Of a stretch of 64,000 bases of DNA, positions 10,949-22,964 are shown piece after piece. Position 1 is the stretch's first letter, and every line of letters begins with the position of its first letter. This stretch comes from Glandiceps talaboti (taxonomy: Eukaryota; Hemichordata; Enteropneusta; Spengelidae). Both the position numbers and the translations under genes were made by a program. The stretch covers positions 5,001 to 69,000 of the forward strand of contig NC_135555.1 in the NCBI RefSeq assembly GCF_964340395.1, in the 5' to 3' direction. The notes beneath the pieces were generated by a model. It ran no database searches, was not told where the DNA came from, and saw nothing but the letters and a program-made list of their open reading frames with translations.

Positions 10949-11275
10949 CAGTGTTCTCCCAAGAGGGTTTTCACATATTGAGCCCAATATCCTTTAATTT
11001 TTGCCAATACCTGATCAGTTGTCCCAATACGCAATCAGATTGCTTAGGGTTTGTGAATTGCACGATGACATTATTCATCTGTCACTCTGTTAGCTGATGC
11101 CTTTGTTGTTTTCAATGTATATTTGCAACATTTGTATTGATCCTTCACATCTAAGCAGCAAGTAAAACTAAAGAGTTTCTAATTACATGTAGTTCAAACA
11201 ACTATTCAACCCTTTACCACTACCAGACAGATTTCATTGACGTTTGCAGTCAGTATTGTTATCGATAGGAAAGGA
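10949..11275 (+). mobile_element. Dispersed repeat beginning CAGTGTTCTCCC, copy 1
   Basis: About 320 bp that recurs in the same orientation at 15528-15830 with roughly 85 percent identity by eye. Shared words are TATCCTTTAATTTT, TGATCAGTTGTCC, CAATCAGATTGC, ATCTGTCACTCTGT, AAGTAAAACTAAAGAGT and CCACTACCAGACAGATTTC. A CAGTGTTCTCCC start is reminiscent of hAT-type terminal repeats, but the opposite end was not found. Probably a non-autonomous DNA transposon fragment. Confidence 0.7.
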
Positions 11276-12772
11276 TTGTACAACAACACAATACAGTATG
11301 AGAAAAAGTGCAAATATTCCCTTTCCATTACGAAACTACGCATCAAGTTGAACACTTCAAGTGTTATCTTTGTCAGTCGGAAATGTTTCCGTTGTTGTGG
11401 CAGTGTCGGTGGTTGTACTTGAGTTAGACGGGGGAGGTGAACTCTAGTCTGACAATTGTCCTTCTCCAGGGTCATGTCTATAACCTAGACCCCGCATGTA
11501 CAAGTTATGTCAGCAAGCAGGACTAGATATGATCACACAAAACACTGTCCCTCCGCTTTCAGCCAAGGCCTCGTGACGAAGTTTGGAACGTCTTTTACGT
11601 ATTTTCACTTTCGGCACCATCAAATATGGTAGTGTATGCCAAATATGGTAGTGAGTCTTCGAGCGTTGTCCAACGGCAGCTAATAGTTTTCATAACATGC
11701 TGTAGAAAGTAACTGAGCGACCGTATTGAAATCAAAAATACGCATGCGCAATATGCATGAGTTTGTTGATATCCCCCTAGCATTGACACAGTTGATCACA
11801 TTACCGTCACACCACATATTAGCAATGTAAGCATCCAAATACCAGAGTGTTAACCTGTTTTCGAGCCATATTACGATTGTCATTCATTCTAGAGGGTTCA
11901 AAGAGGCAGAATCACTTACGCGTTCGCAAATATTGTCTTTACAAGTACCGCAAACTGGTTGAGAAGTTGTCAAAAAATGGCTTTTTTGGCTTTTTTGACC
12001 ATTTTGAACGTTTCTTCATTTTACTCTTTTTAGCTTATTACACATGCCCTAGGGAATTCGGGTTTGTTTTATTTGATAATTGAGATGAAGGACGAGAAAA
12101 TGCTTAGAGGATTTTTATGTTAGTGAAACAGGCAATCAGCACTGCTTTGTTGAAAATGGGGTACACATACAACAAAAATTGCCTTTTTGACAATCAATTG
12201 GAAGCATTTTGGATCAAAATTTCAAAATTTTGTCTAGACAGATTTTGACATGTATATTTGTGATGACAACTGTAAAAAAAAAAATTTTTTAAATCAAAAT
12301 TGCCTTCTACAGCATGGAAAATATGAAAAATATGATATAATAATACACACAGGTGTCAAATTTCATCATAATTTAAACAAACTATATTTTAATGTTTTTA
12401 ATGGACAAACACTGAAGATTTGGAGTCAATATCTTTATTTTTAACAAAATTACAACAATATTTCTACAATAAAGAATTGGATGAAAAATAGCCTATACAA
12501 CAACCTTAATAACTATGTTAAAAAGTCATCTGAATATACAGATTCATAGGTAAGATTTAATGTTTCACATTAGCGGGACCTGGGACCACTAATTCTTTCA
12601 GCAGGTCTGCAGGACCACTGGATTTTTTAAGGCACTGGTCCGGGGACCACCAGTTCACAAAATGATTTGTTCACCCGTGTACATTTTAGGTCTAAATGGC
12701 ACCAAAGGGTTTTTCACTCTGTCAGTGGCACCAAGATGAAGATATTTGAGATTTCTTTAACACACTTTTTAG
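11276..12772 (+). other. Intron 1, middle: no gene
   Basis: Unique AT-rich intron sequence. A GGGACC/GGTCC-rich block at about 12572-12655 looks like a decayed repeat, with inverted GGACCAC and GTGGTCC-like words. Open frames (11206-11475 minus, 11847-12083 plus, 12250-12444 plus) show nothing recognisable. Confidence 0.5.
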
Positions 12773-13215
12773 CACAGCTGAACTATATTCACTTATGCTA
12801 GGTTCAATATTATTTATACATGCTCATGATGCTATAGCCCTGATAGAATGTCTTGTATGTCTGTGTGTCTGCCTATCTATTTAAAGTCACAAACTACTGG
12901 CTAAACTTTTGATATTTGGAAGGGATGTTGATTCCGAATCTCGTTAAGATATAGTTCAAGACAAAATATACATATCCACCTAGCAACAAGACCATACCCA
13001 TAGTAACAGCCAAGTGGTGTTTTGTATTGCAAAAGTAACAACAGGAATGGGTAGGCAAATACATCATGTAGAGAAACATTCAAAAAAATAGTATGCAAAT
13101 ATGCCAAGCAACAAGAGCATGCCCATGACAACACCCAAATGCCTGTATACTTTACAAAGATAACAACTTGGTTGGACCAGCCAGTGAATAAACATTCAAA
13201 CAAATACTTCGGAAA
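12773..13215 (+). mobile_element. Dispersed family A, diverged copy
   Basis: Begins with AGCACAGCTGAAC, the family A terminus, and carries the subrepeat words CTAGCAACAAGACCA, CCATAGTAACAGCC, AAGTAACAACAGG and TAAACATTCAAA seen in all family A copies. It is internally shortened. The right terminus is not clear. Confidence 0.7.
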
Positions 13216-13401
13216 AGTGATGATTTGATGATTTTATTCCCAACATTTCATTTCCTATTCTACAAAGTGATACAAGAAACAGTGTATACATATCTATATA
13301 TGGATAGGATAAGATGATAATGAATGTGATTCTGTTATACTGGTTAATATTGATAAATTAATTAATTAATCAGTAATTTTGACTTTTTTCCATGCCACCA
13401 G

Positions 13402-13428
13402 GAAGTAACACACTGCCAAGAAAACCTG
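13402..13428 (+). CDS. KCC: KCC candidate exon 2: 27-nt microexon
   Basis: A pyrimidine-rich acceptor (TTTTTTCCATGCCACCAG) and donor CTG|GTAAGA bracket exactly 27 nt that begin and end in phase 1, matching the phase of exons 1 and 3. It would add nine codons, read as GSNTLPRKP with the junction glycine, to the disordered N-terminal tail between the RFxV motif and the conserved NLALYE segment. Exons 1 and 3 also join in frame without it, so it could be an alternative cassette. Vertebrate KCCs are known to vary by splicing in this tail. Transcript data are needed to confirm use. Confidence 0.6.
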
Positions 13429-14297
13429 GTAAGACAGCCAATAATAAATTAAAGTGTTTCAATTTGGTGTTAAACTTGAGTTTATTTTAAATATATACTT
13501 ATATAGTTTTTTCTTTGCTGCATGTCTTATGTTTGATAAACTTTTAACTGATTTTATTTGCATGGTTTAATAAGTAAAGTTCTGTAATATTATAATTTAG
13601 TACAAGTATATTGAATGTAACAGTTTTGTTGAATTACTGTACACAAATATATGTGCACATATACATTTAGCAGTTTCATGATGTGTATAGTAGTTTTTGG
13701 TTTCACTGGAGCTGTATACAAGCAGTGTTGTCAGGGAATACCTGTTAAGGGCAATATCACCTGATACATGTTGTATGTACCAATACTACACTGTCTAATG
13801 ATATATTGCACCATGTGTGTTCTGTGTCCATCCTAATAAAAATTACAATTAACAAGCACCCACAACCATATGGAACTCACTGGCCCTTAGACTCATGTCT
13901 TTTTTGTGGAAAACATCCCTGGGTACTATTATAAAGGTACATCATGTACAATGATTATGTACTGAAGAAAAAGACAGCATACAAATGTAGATGCTATGTA
14001 GTGATATGAAGACATCAGACCTAAATACATGTAGACTCAAAATAACCTAGAGACTTTGAAGAAAGCAGCAACACAGCCAGTCCTTAAGCTACATGTAAGT
14101 TCATATACATTTTTTTATGATTCCAAGGTGTTCCCTTTATTAAGATCATAATAATAATGTTTGTTCACCAATATAATAAAAAATAACCTTAAAATAATAG
14201 ATACATATACAGAATACATGGCAGAATGGATCAAGAAATAGCAAAGCTAGTCAAGCTTATATCCCTTAGTGACTAACAAACATACCAGTACTTGTAG

Positions 14298-14328
<31 letters not shown>

Positions 14329-14508
14329 CAACATTACAGATTGCCATAGGAACTATCACAAATAAGAAACATTTAAAAAATGACAAAGCACAACAAACAA
14401 CAATGGAAACAGTAAAATTGATACACATACAATTTCCACAGTTACATGTACTTTACAAAAATAATATAAACTTGTACATGACAATACAGCTATACATACA
14501 TGTAGTCT
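13429..14508 (+). other. Intron 2, 5' end: AT-rich, with (TA)n
   Basis: No gene. A (TA)n microsatellite occupies about 14299-14328. The remainder is unique AT-rich DNA with frequent ACATGTA words, which recur throughout the window. Confidence 0.7.
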
Positions 14509-15527
14509 GAGAATAACAACTCTTTTAACTGTCTTTTAAAGTTCGTGCGTGAGCCAATAGACTGAATCTCAACAGGCAGATTATTCCAGGATTTGACGAC
14601 AGAGTATGAAATGGAAGATTGACTATGTTGTATGATTATACTCTAGAAAAAGGTTACCTCTCTATATCTTTGTCTTGTATCATAGGATGATCTATAAGAG
14701 TAAAGTAATCTGTAATAGAGTGTGCACACTTGTGATACATGTACATCAGATCATGTATAAAAGAGCTACATTGTAACTGAAAATCTGTACAGTTTGAAAG
14801 TAACAAGGATTTTCAGTTGTTTGAAAAATGGGGCAGAATGATCCGAATATATACGAGCTAAACGTCATACAATCTAAATGTATCGAATATGCATTTCCCA
14901 AAACTTGTAGACTGTAGGTAAGATGAGACTGAATAAGGGATGAATACAAGTGAATCAACATAATCTATGGACTCTTTGCATTGCTGGTTCTTAGACGTAG
15001 GGCATGATTATCACATATATCAGTAAATATATTTGTGAATGAATTGAGTCCGTATCAGAGGCATTGTATACTGGCTGCCAAGACACGTTTTGCAGATCAC
15101 TTATAAAATCATCGTACTTATAAGATCTAAAGTTTCTTTTAAGGATGGGTCTGGTAGTTGACGAATCAATGTTGAAGTTTTCAAAAATGGCAAAAGTAGC
15201 AAAACATTCCGATACGTCACTTTGAATAGTTCCGGCATGAATTCTATCTGTACTAACATTTGTATATATCATGTGATCAATAACACTTGATGAATTGCAA
15301 GTAACGTGAGTAGGGACCGAGATAATCTGCTCAAGGTGTAAACCCTGGTATACATATACATTTATGGAAATTAGTTGGTTACTCTTGTTATCCCTACTAC
15401 AATAATCTACATTAAAATTACCCATCAGTATGCATTGTTTTTTATCAACTTTAACTTTATGGAGCGTGTCAAGTAGAGAATTCGTGAATTCAGGAATATT
15501 AGCATGGGGCTTTTGATAAAGAACCAA
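14509..15527 (-). mobile_element. Internally deleted non-LTR retrotransposon (CR1/L2-like)
   Basis: Read on the minus strand, 15527 down to about 14990 encodes the C-terminal part of an apurinic-type endonuclease, with a GNFNVDY segment (normally GDFN), SSVIDHMIYTN and an SDxxExFATFAIF segment where the usual SDH histidine is lost. From about 14985 to 14509 the remains are of the reverse transcriptase thumb and tail (LYSSLIQSHLTY, GNAYSIHLD; in shifted frames SAPFFKQLKIL and WNNLPVEIQSIGS). The whole central palm domain with its catalytic aspartates is absent, so the copy is dead. Frameshifts are present. A CAGTGTTCTCCC-type repeat abuts its 5' end at 15528. Confidence 0.85.
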
Positions 15528-15830
15528 TGTTCTCCCCAGAGGTTTTTCATGTATCGGGCCCGATATCCTTTAATTTTCGCCGATACGTGATCAGTTGTCC
15601 TGATACACAATCAGATTGCATAGGGTTTGGTAAATATTGCACATTGACATCATTGTTCATCTGTCACTCTGTCAGCTGATACCTTTGTTGTTTCGCAACG
15701 TTTGTATTGCACATAAGCTGCAAGTAAAACTAAAGAGTGTCTAATTAGTTCAAACGACTATTCAACCCTCTACCACTACCAGACAGATTTCATTGAAGTT
15801 TGCCGTCAGTATTCTTTTCGATAGGAATAA
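15528..15830 (+). mobile_element. Dispersed repeat beginning AATGTTCTCCC, copy 2
   Basis: Second copy of the repeat at 10949-11275, same orientation. It starts exactly where the LINE endonuclease similarity stops, which suggests one element inserted into the other. Its last recognised shared words are around CAGACAGATTTCATTGAAG and ATTCTTTTCGATAGGAA. Confidence 0.7.
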
Positions 15831-16911
15831 AATGGGTAAACCCGCTAATGGGGTAGTGTGATTCACACTACGGTACAACAGCTTTCGGTAAATCAAATGC
15901 AAAACCGGAACATTGGTTCGGCCGTAGAAGCATGTCGGAACTGCCAGATTTTGACGACTACATGTATAAAATCAAACGATGTCGTGCCATTTTGCTATAA
16001 AGTATAAAAGTTCGACAAACTCATGAAGTTGGCATTCAATGTCTACATGTACATGTAGTTAATTTTCTATGAGTGACTGAGTAACACCGAGTATATCTCA
16101 ACCCAAGAGCATGTGCATTCTTCAGTGTCGTGAAAAGAGTTGAACAGACTAATATACCTTTCGATAAAGTGGCGATGTTATCTCTGATTATCAGTTTCAT
16201 GTTCAATTTTACTCTGAAAACACTTTTAGTTTGTAGATTGACATTGTAGACTAATATATGATTGTATGACTACGATGAAAGTATGGATTTTCCAATATGG
16301 CGGCCATGCCGTCACAAACTAGCACGAGTTTTTGAAGTCCTCAATAGGGAAGCATACTAAGTCTCGTGTATCATGAAATTTCGGACTAACACGATGTCTG
16401 CCGATAGCTGTACACAAACTTTTTGCATTTCGAAAGTCTAATTTATCTGTGGACATCTAGATTGAAATAATTTCAGCTTTCCTAAGAATAATAATCAAAA
16501 ACACTGCTTTAAAAAACTGTTATGAGTTTCTTATTGGTGCTAATATTTTGAAGTAATAAATTGGCCTTCAACTTTCCTTTGGCCACATGTACATGTACTA
16601 CTTGTTTGATATTATGATGTACTTTGATTTTATCATTTAATTACTCAGAAATATGATTATTTTGTTATGTAAATTTATGCTAATTTATGTAAATTACAAA
16701 AAGGGTGTTGGCCAGATGCCATACTTCGGATAAACCAATGATTTTAAAACTTTGTCTGATACAATCCTCATAGAAAATTTTCAAATTATCAAAGTTTTTC
16801 CTAATATTAATATGTGCGACTGAGAATTATTTGTCGTGTTTAGTGGCAAAATTACTGGTAAACTCTGAAAGTGATAGAGTGTAGCTTTCAATGTTGAAAG
16901 CATGAATCGTT
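15831..16911 (+). other. Intron 2: no recognised feature
   Basis: Unique intron sequence. I see no gene, array or clear inverted repeat. Confidence 0.55.
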
Positions 16912-16980
16912 GCGTCAGTGCAAGAAGGTTGTATCTGCCTATACAATTGCATTTTAAATACGACCTTCTTGCACTGACGC
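16912..16980 (+). repeat. 69-nt hairpin with 23-bp arms
   Basis: Positions 16912-16934 pair with 16958-16980 over 23 bp with one non-Watson-Crick position, leaving a 23-nt loop. The length and pairing fit a pre-miRNA-like stem, but a decayed inverted-repeat element is equally possible. No flanking lower stem was established by eye. Confidence 0.85.
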
Positions 16981-18020
16981 GACAAAATGTCTTCTTCATT
17001 CAGAGAGACTAGTAACTTTTACTCAGGTCTTTTGAGTCACCCGTTCACATTCACTCAGTGCTTGCATCTGTTAAGGCTTGTTGTTCATGCTATGTCTGCC
17101 TATTGGACTCGCTTGATACGATCAGAAAAAACTGTTGCTTCAAGTTCAATGGAATGGCCTTATAAACAGGCATATTTAGGCACATTGACATTTTTTCACA
17201 GTGACAAGGCAGGTATAAGTCAGAGTATAAGTATAATTAGTCACCGATCAGTGTTAGATACACACGTATGGTGAACGCTCCAGAACATATGGTTCGTCAT
17301 TACGTCATTACTCATGAATATTTATTACTAATCTGAAATAACCATCTGTCCATCGTAAGAAGCAAGAGCTCATTATTACGCAGTGTTGTGGAAGAAATAA
17401 CAGCTCTGGTGTGCGAGAATGTTTCGTACAACACCATTTGCACTATTTTTTTTGTTATTCTCAAACTTCTAATGAATCTTGTTAGCCATTTACTTATTCC
17501 AGGAGTTATTGAAGAATGTATAGCATTTCTTGAAATTGATTTCATAAAGTTAATTTAACTTTATTCATTCTCGTAATTCATGCAATTATTGATGGCTATC
17601 GAAAGCCTCACTTTCCGATGTGTCCTCATGGAAAATTATTATGTAATTCACAAACTTGTAGATAGCTCATTGAATGACAAGTGTCCTGTACTTGAGTGTT
17701 TGCAGTCAAGGTCAAGTCCACATGTACAAATGTAAATGTTTTTCTGAGCTAGCATAGGAAGTGAACAGTTATTATTAGTTCTATGGCAGAATGCCATTCT
17801 AGACCAACATAATTAAAGACTCATAGAAGACGAGCAAAAATTCAAGGCTATTTAGGATAGTATAGTACTAGCTGTTAGCCTTTCACATCTGCAGGTCGGC
17901 TAGTACTACTTGAGATAAGTGGTCGTAATCTGAAAATGATAATATTTTAATGAAAAAAAATTTCCTTCATAGAATAAAGTAGCTAGATCATGAGCAATTC
18001 TTGTCTATGAAATACAAATG
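16981..18020 (+). other. Intron 2: no recognised feature
   Basis: Unique intron sequence with short open frames (16987-17274 plus, 17312-17545 minus) that show no domain signal. Confidence 0.55.
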
Positions 18021-19770
18021 CAGGGTTCGACACTGGAGTAAAAAACTCACTAACCCACAGGACTAGTAAAATTGATAACGTAGTAGTTCTGCAAAAAATT
18101 TGGTGGTCCTGTCTTTAAGTGATTTCACTTGTTCACTTGGGCTCTTCATCTCTCTTATTTTTTGCTCTACTTCTTATTCACTTTTCCAAACCCCATATTT
18201 ATTTCAAACCCTGTGTTCTAATTGAACTGTCTATTTCTTTGTAGTTGTTTGTGCATCATCAACTCCTTACTGTAATTTTGTTTTGTTTTTTATGTTTTGG
18301 AGCTTCTTCTTTCTTTTGTTGCTTTCTATGAGTAGTTTGTCTTAATTTTTGGGGGAAGAGTAATAAGATATGATGTGGTCTTATTTCTAGCTTAAATACT
18401 ACATAACATTTCTGGTACACATTGATCCAACTATTGCATTTTTAAAAGACAAAAATTACCTTCCCATAGAGCAAGTCTTTATAGTGTTGTCCTTAGTGCA
18501 TATTACAATGTATTTACAACATAAAGATAAATAAATTTGAAGGTTACAAATGTACCAGCAGTAAAATTTCGTTACTAATTACATGTACAAGTCCTTCGTC
18601 TATTTTCGTGTCTATGTACTTCCGGGTTGACATAAACGTTAAACGTGATACAGTCGGCCCTATAATTACTAGGAAATGACAAAACCGTTAGCAAAATAAA
18701 GTTCAGGATTTTAATTTTTCAAACTGAATACCAATATCCACTACACATTCAATAACTGGTTTCGTGTATTTAGAAATGTCCCCCAAAATACGACCTCGCA
18801 ACACGGAACACGGAATCGTGTCACTGTTACTAGCTATATGTCAGTTAGTGGTACTACTACCATGGTTTCATTGTAGGCTGTAAGTTGTACCGGTAAAATT
18901 TACGATCATCGCATCATGTAGGAAGTATAAAAACATAGAACACATTGTTTTCTTGCTGAATAAACTCATTGAAATAACAACACGATCAAATTGCATCTTC
19001 GATTTTGACAGCCACCATTGTTATGATTGAGCTTCACTTAGTTCCGGTGAATGCAGCCGGGCGAACGCTGACATCCAATTTGTACAGCATTTTTATAAAG
19101 GGAGCTCGTCAATAACCTACCGAATAATTAACTCAGAAACGTAGTTTAAATACTAACTGATCTAAAAATTACTGTTTAGAAAGACTAAGCATTCGTACAT
19201 AAATACGAAATCACGCGACAAAGATTTCAACCTTACTAATTTACTTGTTACAGTGTAGATGCCAGCCTTACCCGTATTATACACATATCATCGTACAACT
19301 AATTTTATTGGCTATAATATTAGCTACATTTGAAAGGTCTCACTTGATTGGCTCACCCTTCGCTATTCCCGTTTTCAAGAGACACCCCGCCAGAATCAAG
19401 CGCCACGTAGTACAACAATGGCATGAGATCGCCTGTTTGGCGACTTTCCCACCGGGCATGCTTTTCGAAAACTAAACAACATAAGCTTTTATGACACAAA
19501 ATCATAGAAAATCTACCCTGTTTCCAAACTAATCGTAATTTTATCGCGAATAGACAACTGGAGTTGGTCAAAATAGCAAATTAAAAATCAAATGAATTTT
19601 ACTATGACTGAATTCATATAGCCAGTATTTTGAATTCTGAGCTCCCTAATATACCTATCGAAAAGTCACTATCCCGTCGGACTACCTGCAATGGGCATAT
19701 TAGTAAATTTTACTGGTCCTTACAGAAAGTTACTAGACTCGGGATAGCGGGCCAGTGTGTATGTCGAACC
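18021..19770. mobile_element. hAT-like element with CAGGGTTCGACA terminal inverted repeats
   Basis: The left end is CAGGGTTCGACACTGG at 18021. The right end, read in reverse, is CAGGGTTCGACATACACACTGG, ending about 19770. CAGGG-type termini are typical of hAT transposons, but no transposase is recognisable inside (about 1.75 kb), so it is non-autonomous or strongly decayed. Bases flanking the two ends do not show a clean 8-bp target duplication by eye, which weakens the call. Confidence 0.65.
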
Positions 19771-22383
19771 CTGTGACAGATGTATGTGCTTCATTCTGAA
19801 TGTACAGTGTCACTGAAAAAGTTATATGACTTCTGTCACACTGTTTGATCTTGTGACCTGACCTCAAATTCAAATGATTTATGTCACTTCAGTATGTTGA
19901 TTGAATGCATTTAGAGAACTGTGGCGAATCAAATTACAATGATTTTGTTCAAAGTGTAGATTACATCCATTTGGCACTGTGTATGATGTCAATTATGAAA
20001 CAAAACACTTTGACAGTTGTACACAAATGCCATAAATGAATAAATAAATAAATTTAGTGTTAATTGAAATTAAAGTACAGTAGAATGATCAAATTATCAT
20101 TCTGTCAAAATAGCTAAATTTAAAAACATGTACAGTATTTCTTAAAGACATTCATCAGGTTGGTAAAGCTAGTTGTAAAGCCAAAACAATGGACAGTTTG
20201 ACATTTAGCCTGTCAACCAGAGCAAGCGAAATGTTACTCGTGACGTAAGTAATTACAATTCTCACTGGTGGTATAAGAACCAATTATTGCTTTGTACAGC
20301 ATTGTATAATATATTTTGTTTCACATGAAATAATGTACAAAATACAAAATGTACATGATCTACAGTCAAAAACAACATACAGAAACAACAACAAAATTAG
20401 ATATAAATATATATATAACACTACAGCATTGTATGTATGTCAGTGATTGCATCCTGTAACAAAGACAATTTCATAAAAAACAGTATTACATAAAGCAATA
20501 AAACATGCATATATGCAAACATGCCTCATAATATGGTACTGTAGTATACAAATGGACAAAAATGTAGTTGTCTGTTATGGGATATGTTCTAAATTTGTAT
20601 ATGTGTGTTTGCACATGTATTTGCCACGTCTCATCATATACATGTAACATGATATGCGCACAGTCAGCAAACTATCACTCTCAACCAATAATAAAACACA
20701 TTTTACAACACTGTAAACTACACAAAAAACACATAATATTGAATGAAATACCTGATACATGTAGTGTCAAGCACCTTACGTTAAAAATTCAATTTCGCTG
20801 TCACCAGATGATGCCTTAAAGCAGATTGGGAGACAGCTGTATCCTCACCCTTCTCTTTGTTTTACAGTTAGTTTATTACATGTATGTGTTATCATTGGTG
20901 GATATCAGAATCAATTACATGACAAACAAAACCAGTCTAAAAATACCCGAACCCCACAGACACTATTGATAGAAGTCCTGGCATGTTGGTCTTCTATTTC
21001 AGTCATCTCATATTTTATAGTCCTATATACTGTACTGGTTGATAAGAGTACACAGCAATATTAGCATTTGTCATGTTAGTATATGGGTAGTGTTAGCTGA
21101 TAGTGACACAAAGTCTGACGGAGGATGGCTTTAGTATAAAATCTGGTCAGAATGTATGGAAGCGTTACTAACAAGTTCAAGTATTACTCTCTGGATGATG
21201 TATGTGGTAGGTCTACATCTTTCATATCATTTTGATCAGTGTCACTGTTTCTAATTTTAAACACTTTCCACTCAGAATATCACTGTACATGTACAAATGT
21301 ATATTCAAAACATGAGACAAGGCTCCTGTCACTCATTTATCGTTCATATTGATTTGAACAGTATTGTAAACATGTCCATAAATTCTGAAATAATTTCCTG
21401 TCACGAGAGAGATAATTGATAATATGAATTGTACAAGCTGTAGTAATGGGTTGACCCTATTTGACTTCTTAAACTAGTGGATGTGTGTATGAAAGGTGTG
21501 GCGTCATGCTGAACTATTTGTATTTGGAATGTACCCATCTGATATCCACCAAACTACAAAGAACTTTGTGTGAATTTTAGACAGTACTGCCTTTGTTCCT
21601 GAGTGATCTGACATTGCCGGCCTGTGTATTTGTGGACATCCTGGTTAATGGTTATTTTGAGTTGGTTTAAATGTTAGTGTGTGTGCAGTACTGTTTTTGA
21701 CAGTCATCCTATTGTATATACAGTAGTAGACCTGCTGGTGATAAGCTTTCAGTTTATCACTGTCTGTTACCAGTTACTTATACAAGTGAAAAAGTCATTG
21801 CATGGTATATCGTGAGAATTTGGGCCATATCACTCTAGACTTTTGCATTGTACATTTGTATACCATGGACTGGTGATTTGCATATCAGTATAGAGGGTTT
21901 ACTCCACAGGCACATGTTTCTGAGTTATGTTTCTGAATACAATAAGAATAGATATCAATATTATTGAGATACTTGGCAAATAATATTTGAAATGAAAGGG
22001 ATAAAATATCACAGATTCCTAGGATTGCATGTGTCCACAGACCACGAAATATAAACGAGGCTTGCAACAGAAAACAGTCACAGAACAAGATGAACTTTCA
22101 GTACATACAGTCTTGTTTTGTAGACCGACACTACTTAGGTGACACTAAATAAAATGTCACTAAAATGAACAAAATGTTACATTTTAATTCCTACTTATTG
22201 AATTTTTAGCGAAATGAAAATGATCTGATATTTTTGTACCCATCAAACTTAAAGCAATTGGTGAGAATCGAGTAGGACTTCACAAGAAAACTATGCAATG
22301 CAATGTAATACTAATAACACTGTGGGCCAAATCTTGGAAAGGTCCAGTTTTACGTGTACATGTACTCCAATGTCTATGGTTTT
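19771..22383 (+). other. Intron 2: no recognised feature
   Basis: About 2.6 kb of unique AT-rich intron. An (AATA)n stretch occurs near 20036-20056. No gene or mobile element recognised. Confidence 0.55.
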
Positions 22384-22745
22384 TAGCACAACTGAACTGG
22401 GGTTCAGTAGTGCTATAGGGATCACCCAGCGTCTGTCTGTCTGTGTGTGTGTGTCTAACAACTTAATTTAAAGTCAAAAACTGCTGAACCGATGTGTCTA
22501 GCAACAAGACCACGTCCATAGCAACAGCAAAATGATGACATATATTGCAAAGATAATATCAGAAATTCATACACAAGTGAACAAAAACATTCAAAACTGT
22601 ATGCAATATATCTAGCAACATGACTACGCCCATAGCAACATGGTTGGATAGGCAACTGGATAGTCATTCAGCAAATGAACACCTATTGTTAGCATGGACT
22701 AGCATATGGATAAACATTTTTAAAAATTGTACAGTTGTGCTACAA
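22384..22745 (+). mobile_element. Dispersed family A, short copy with both terminal inverted repeats
   Basis: Starts TAGCACAACTGAACTGGGG, with a nearby GGTTCAGTAGTGCTATA forming a hairpin with the start. It ends ACAGTTGTGCTA (22731-22742), the reverse complement of the start. Between them are a (TG)n stretch and one or two subrepeats (CTAGCAACAAGACCACG, CATAGCAACAGC, TTGCAAAGATAA). This copy defines the family A ends most clearly and is internally deleted compared with copies of about 1 kb. Confidence 0.85.
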
Positions 22746-22964
22746 CACCATTGTGGTATTTTTAAAATCACTATGGCTATGATTTGCTTCTTTTAGGATT
22801 TTCCATGGCTATGTGAGTATCGAACACTATGTTCCACTTTAGAACTTTCCTTTATCGTCTCACATTATTTTTGTTTTATTTGTTGTAAAAAAAATCTGAG
22901 CATACTGAAGAGAACTATGGCTAGTCTTGCATGTGTGAATTGTTTTTGACATGGGAGCGTGACT

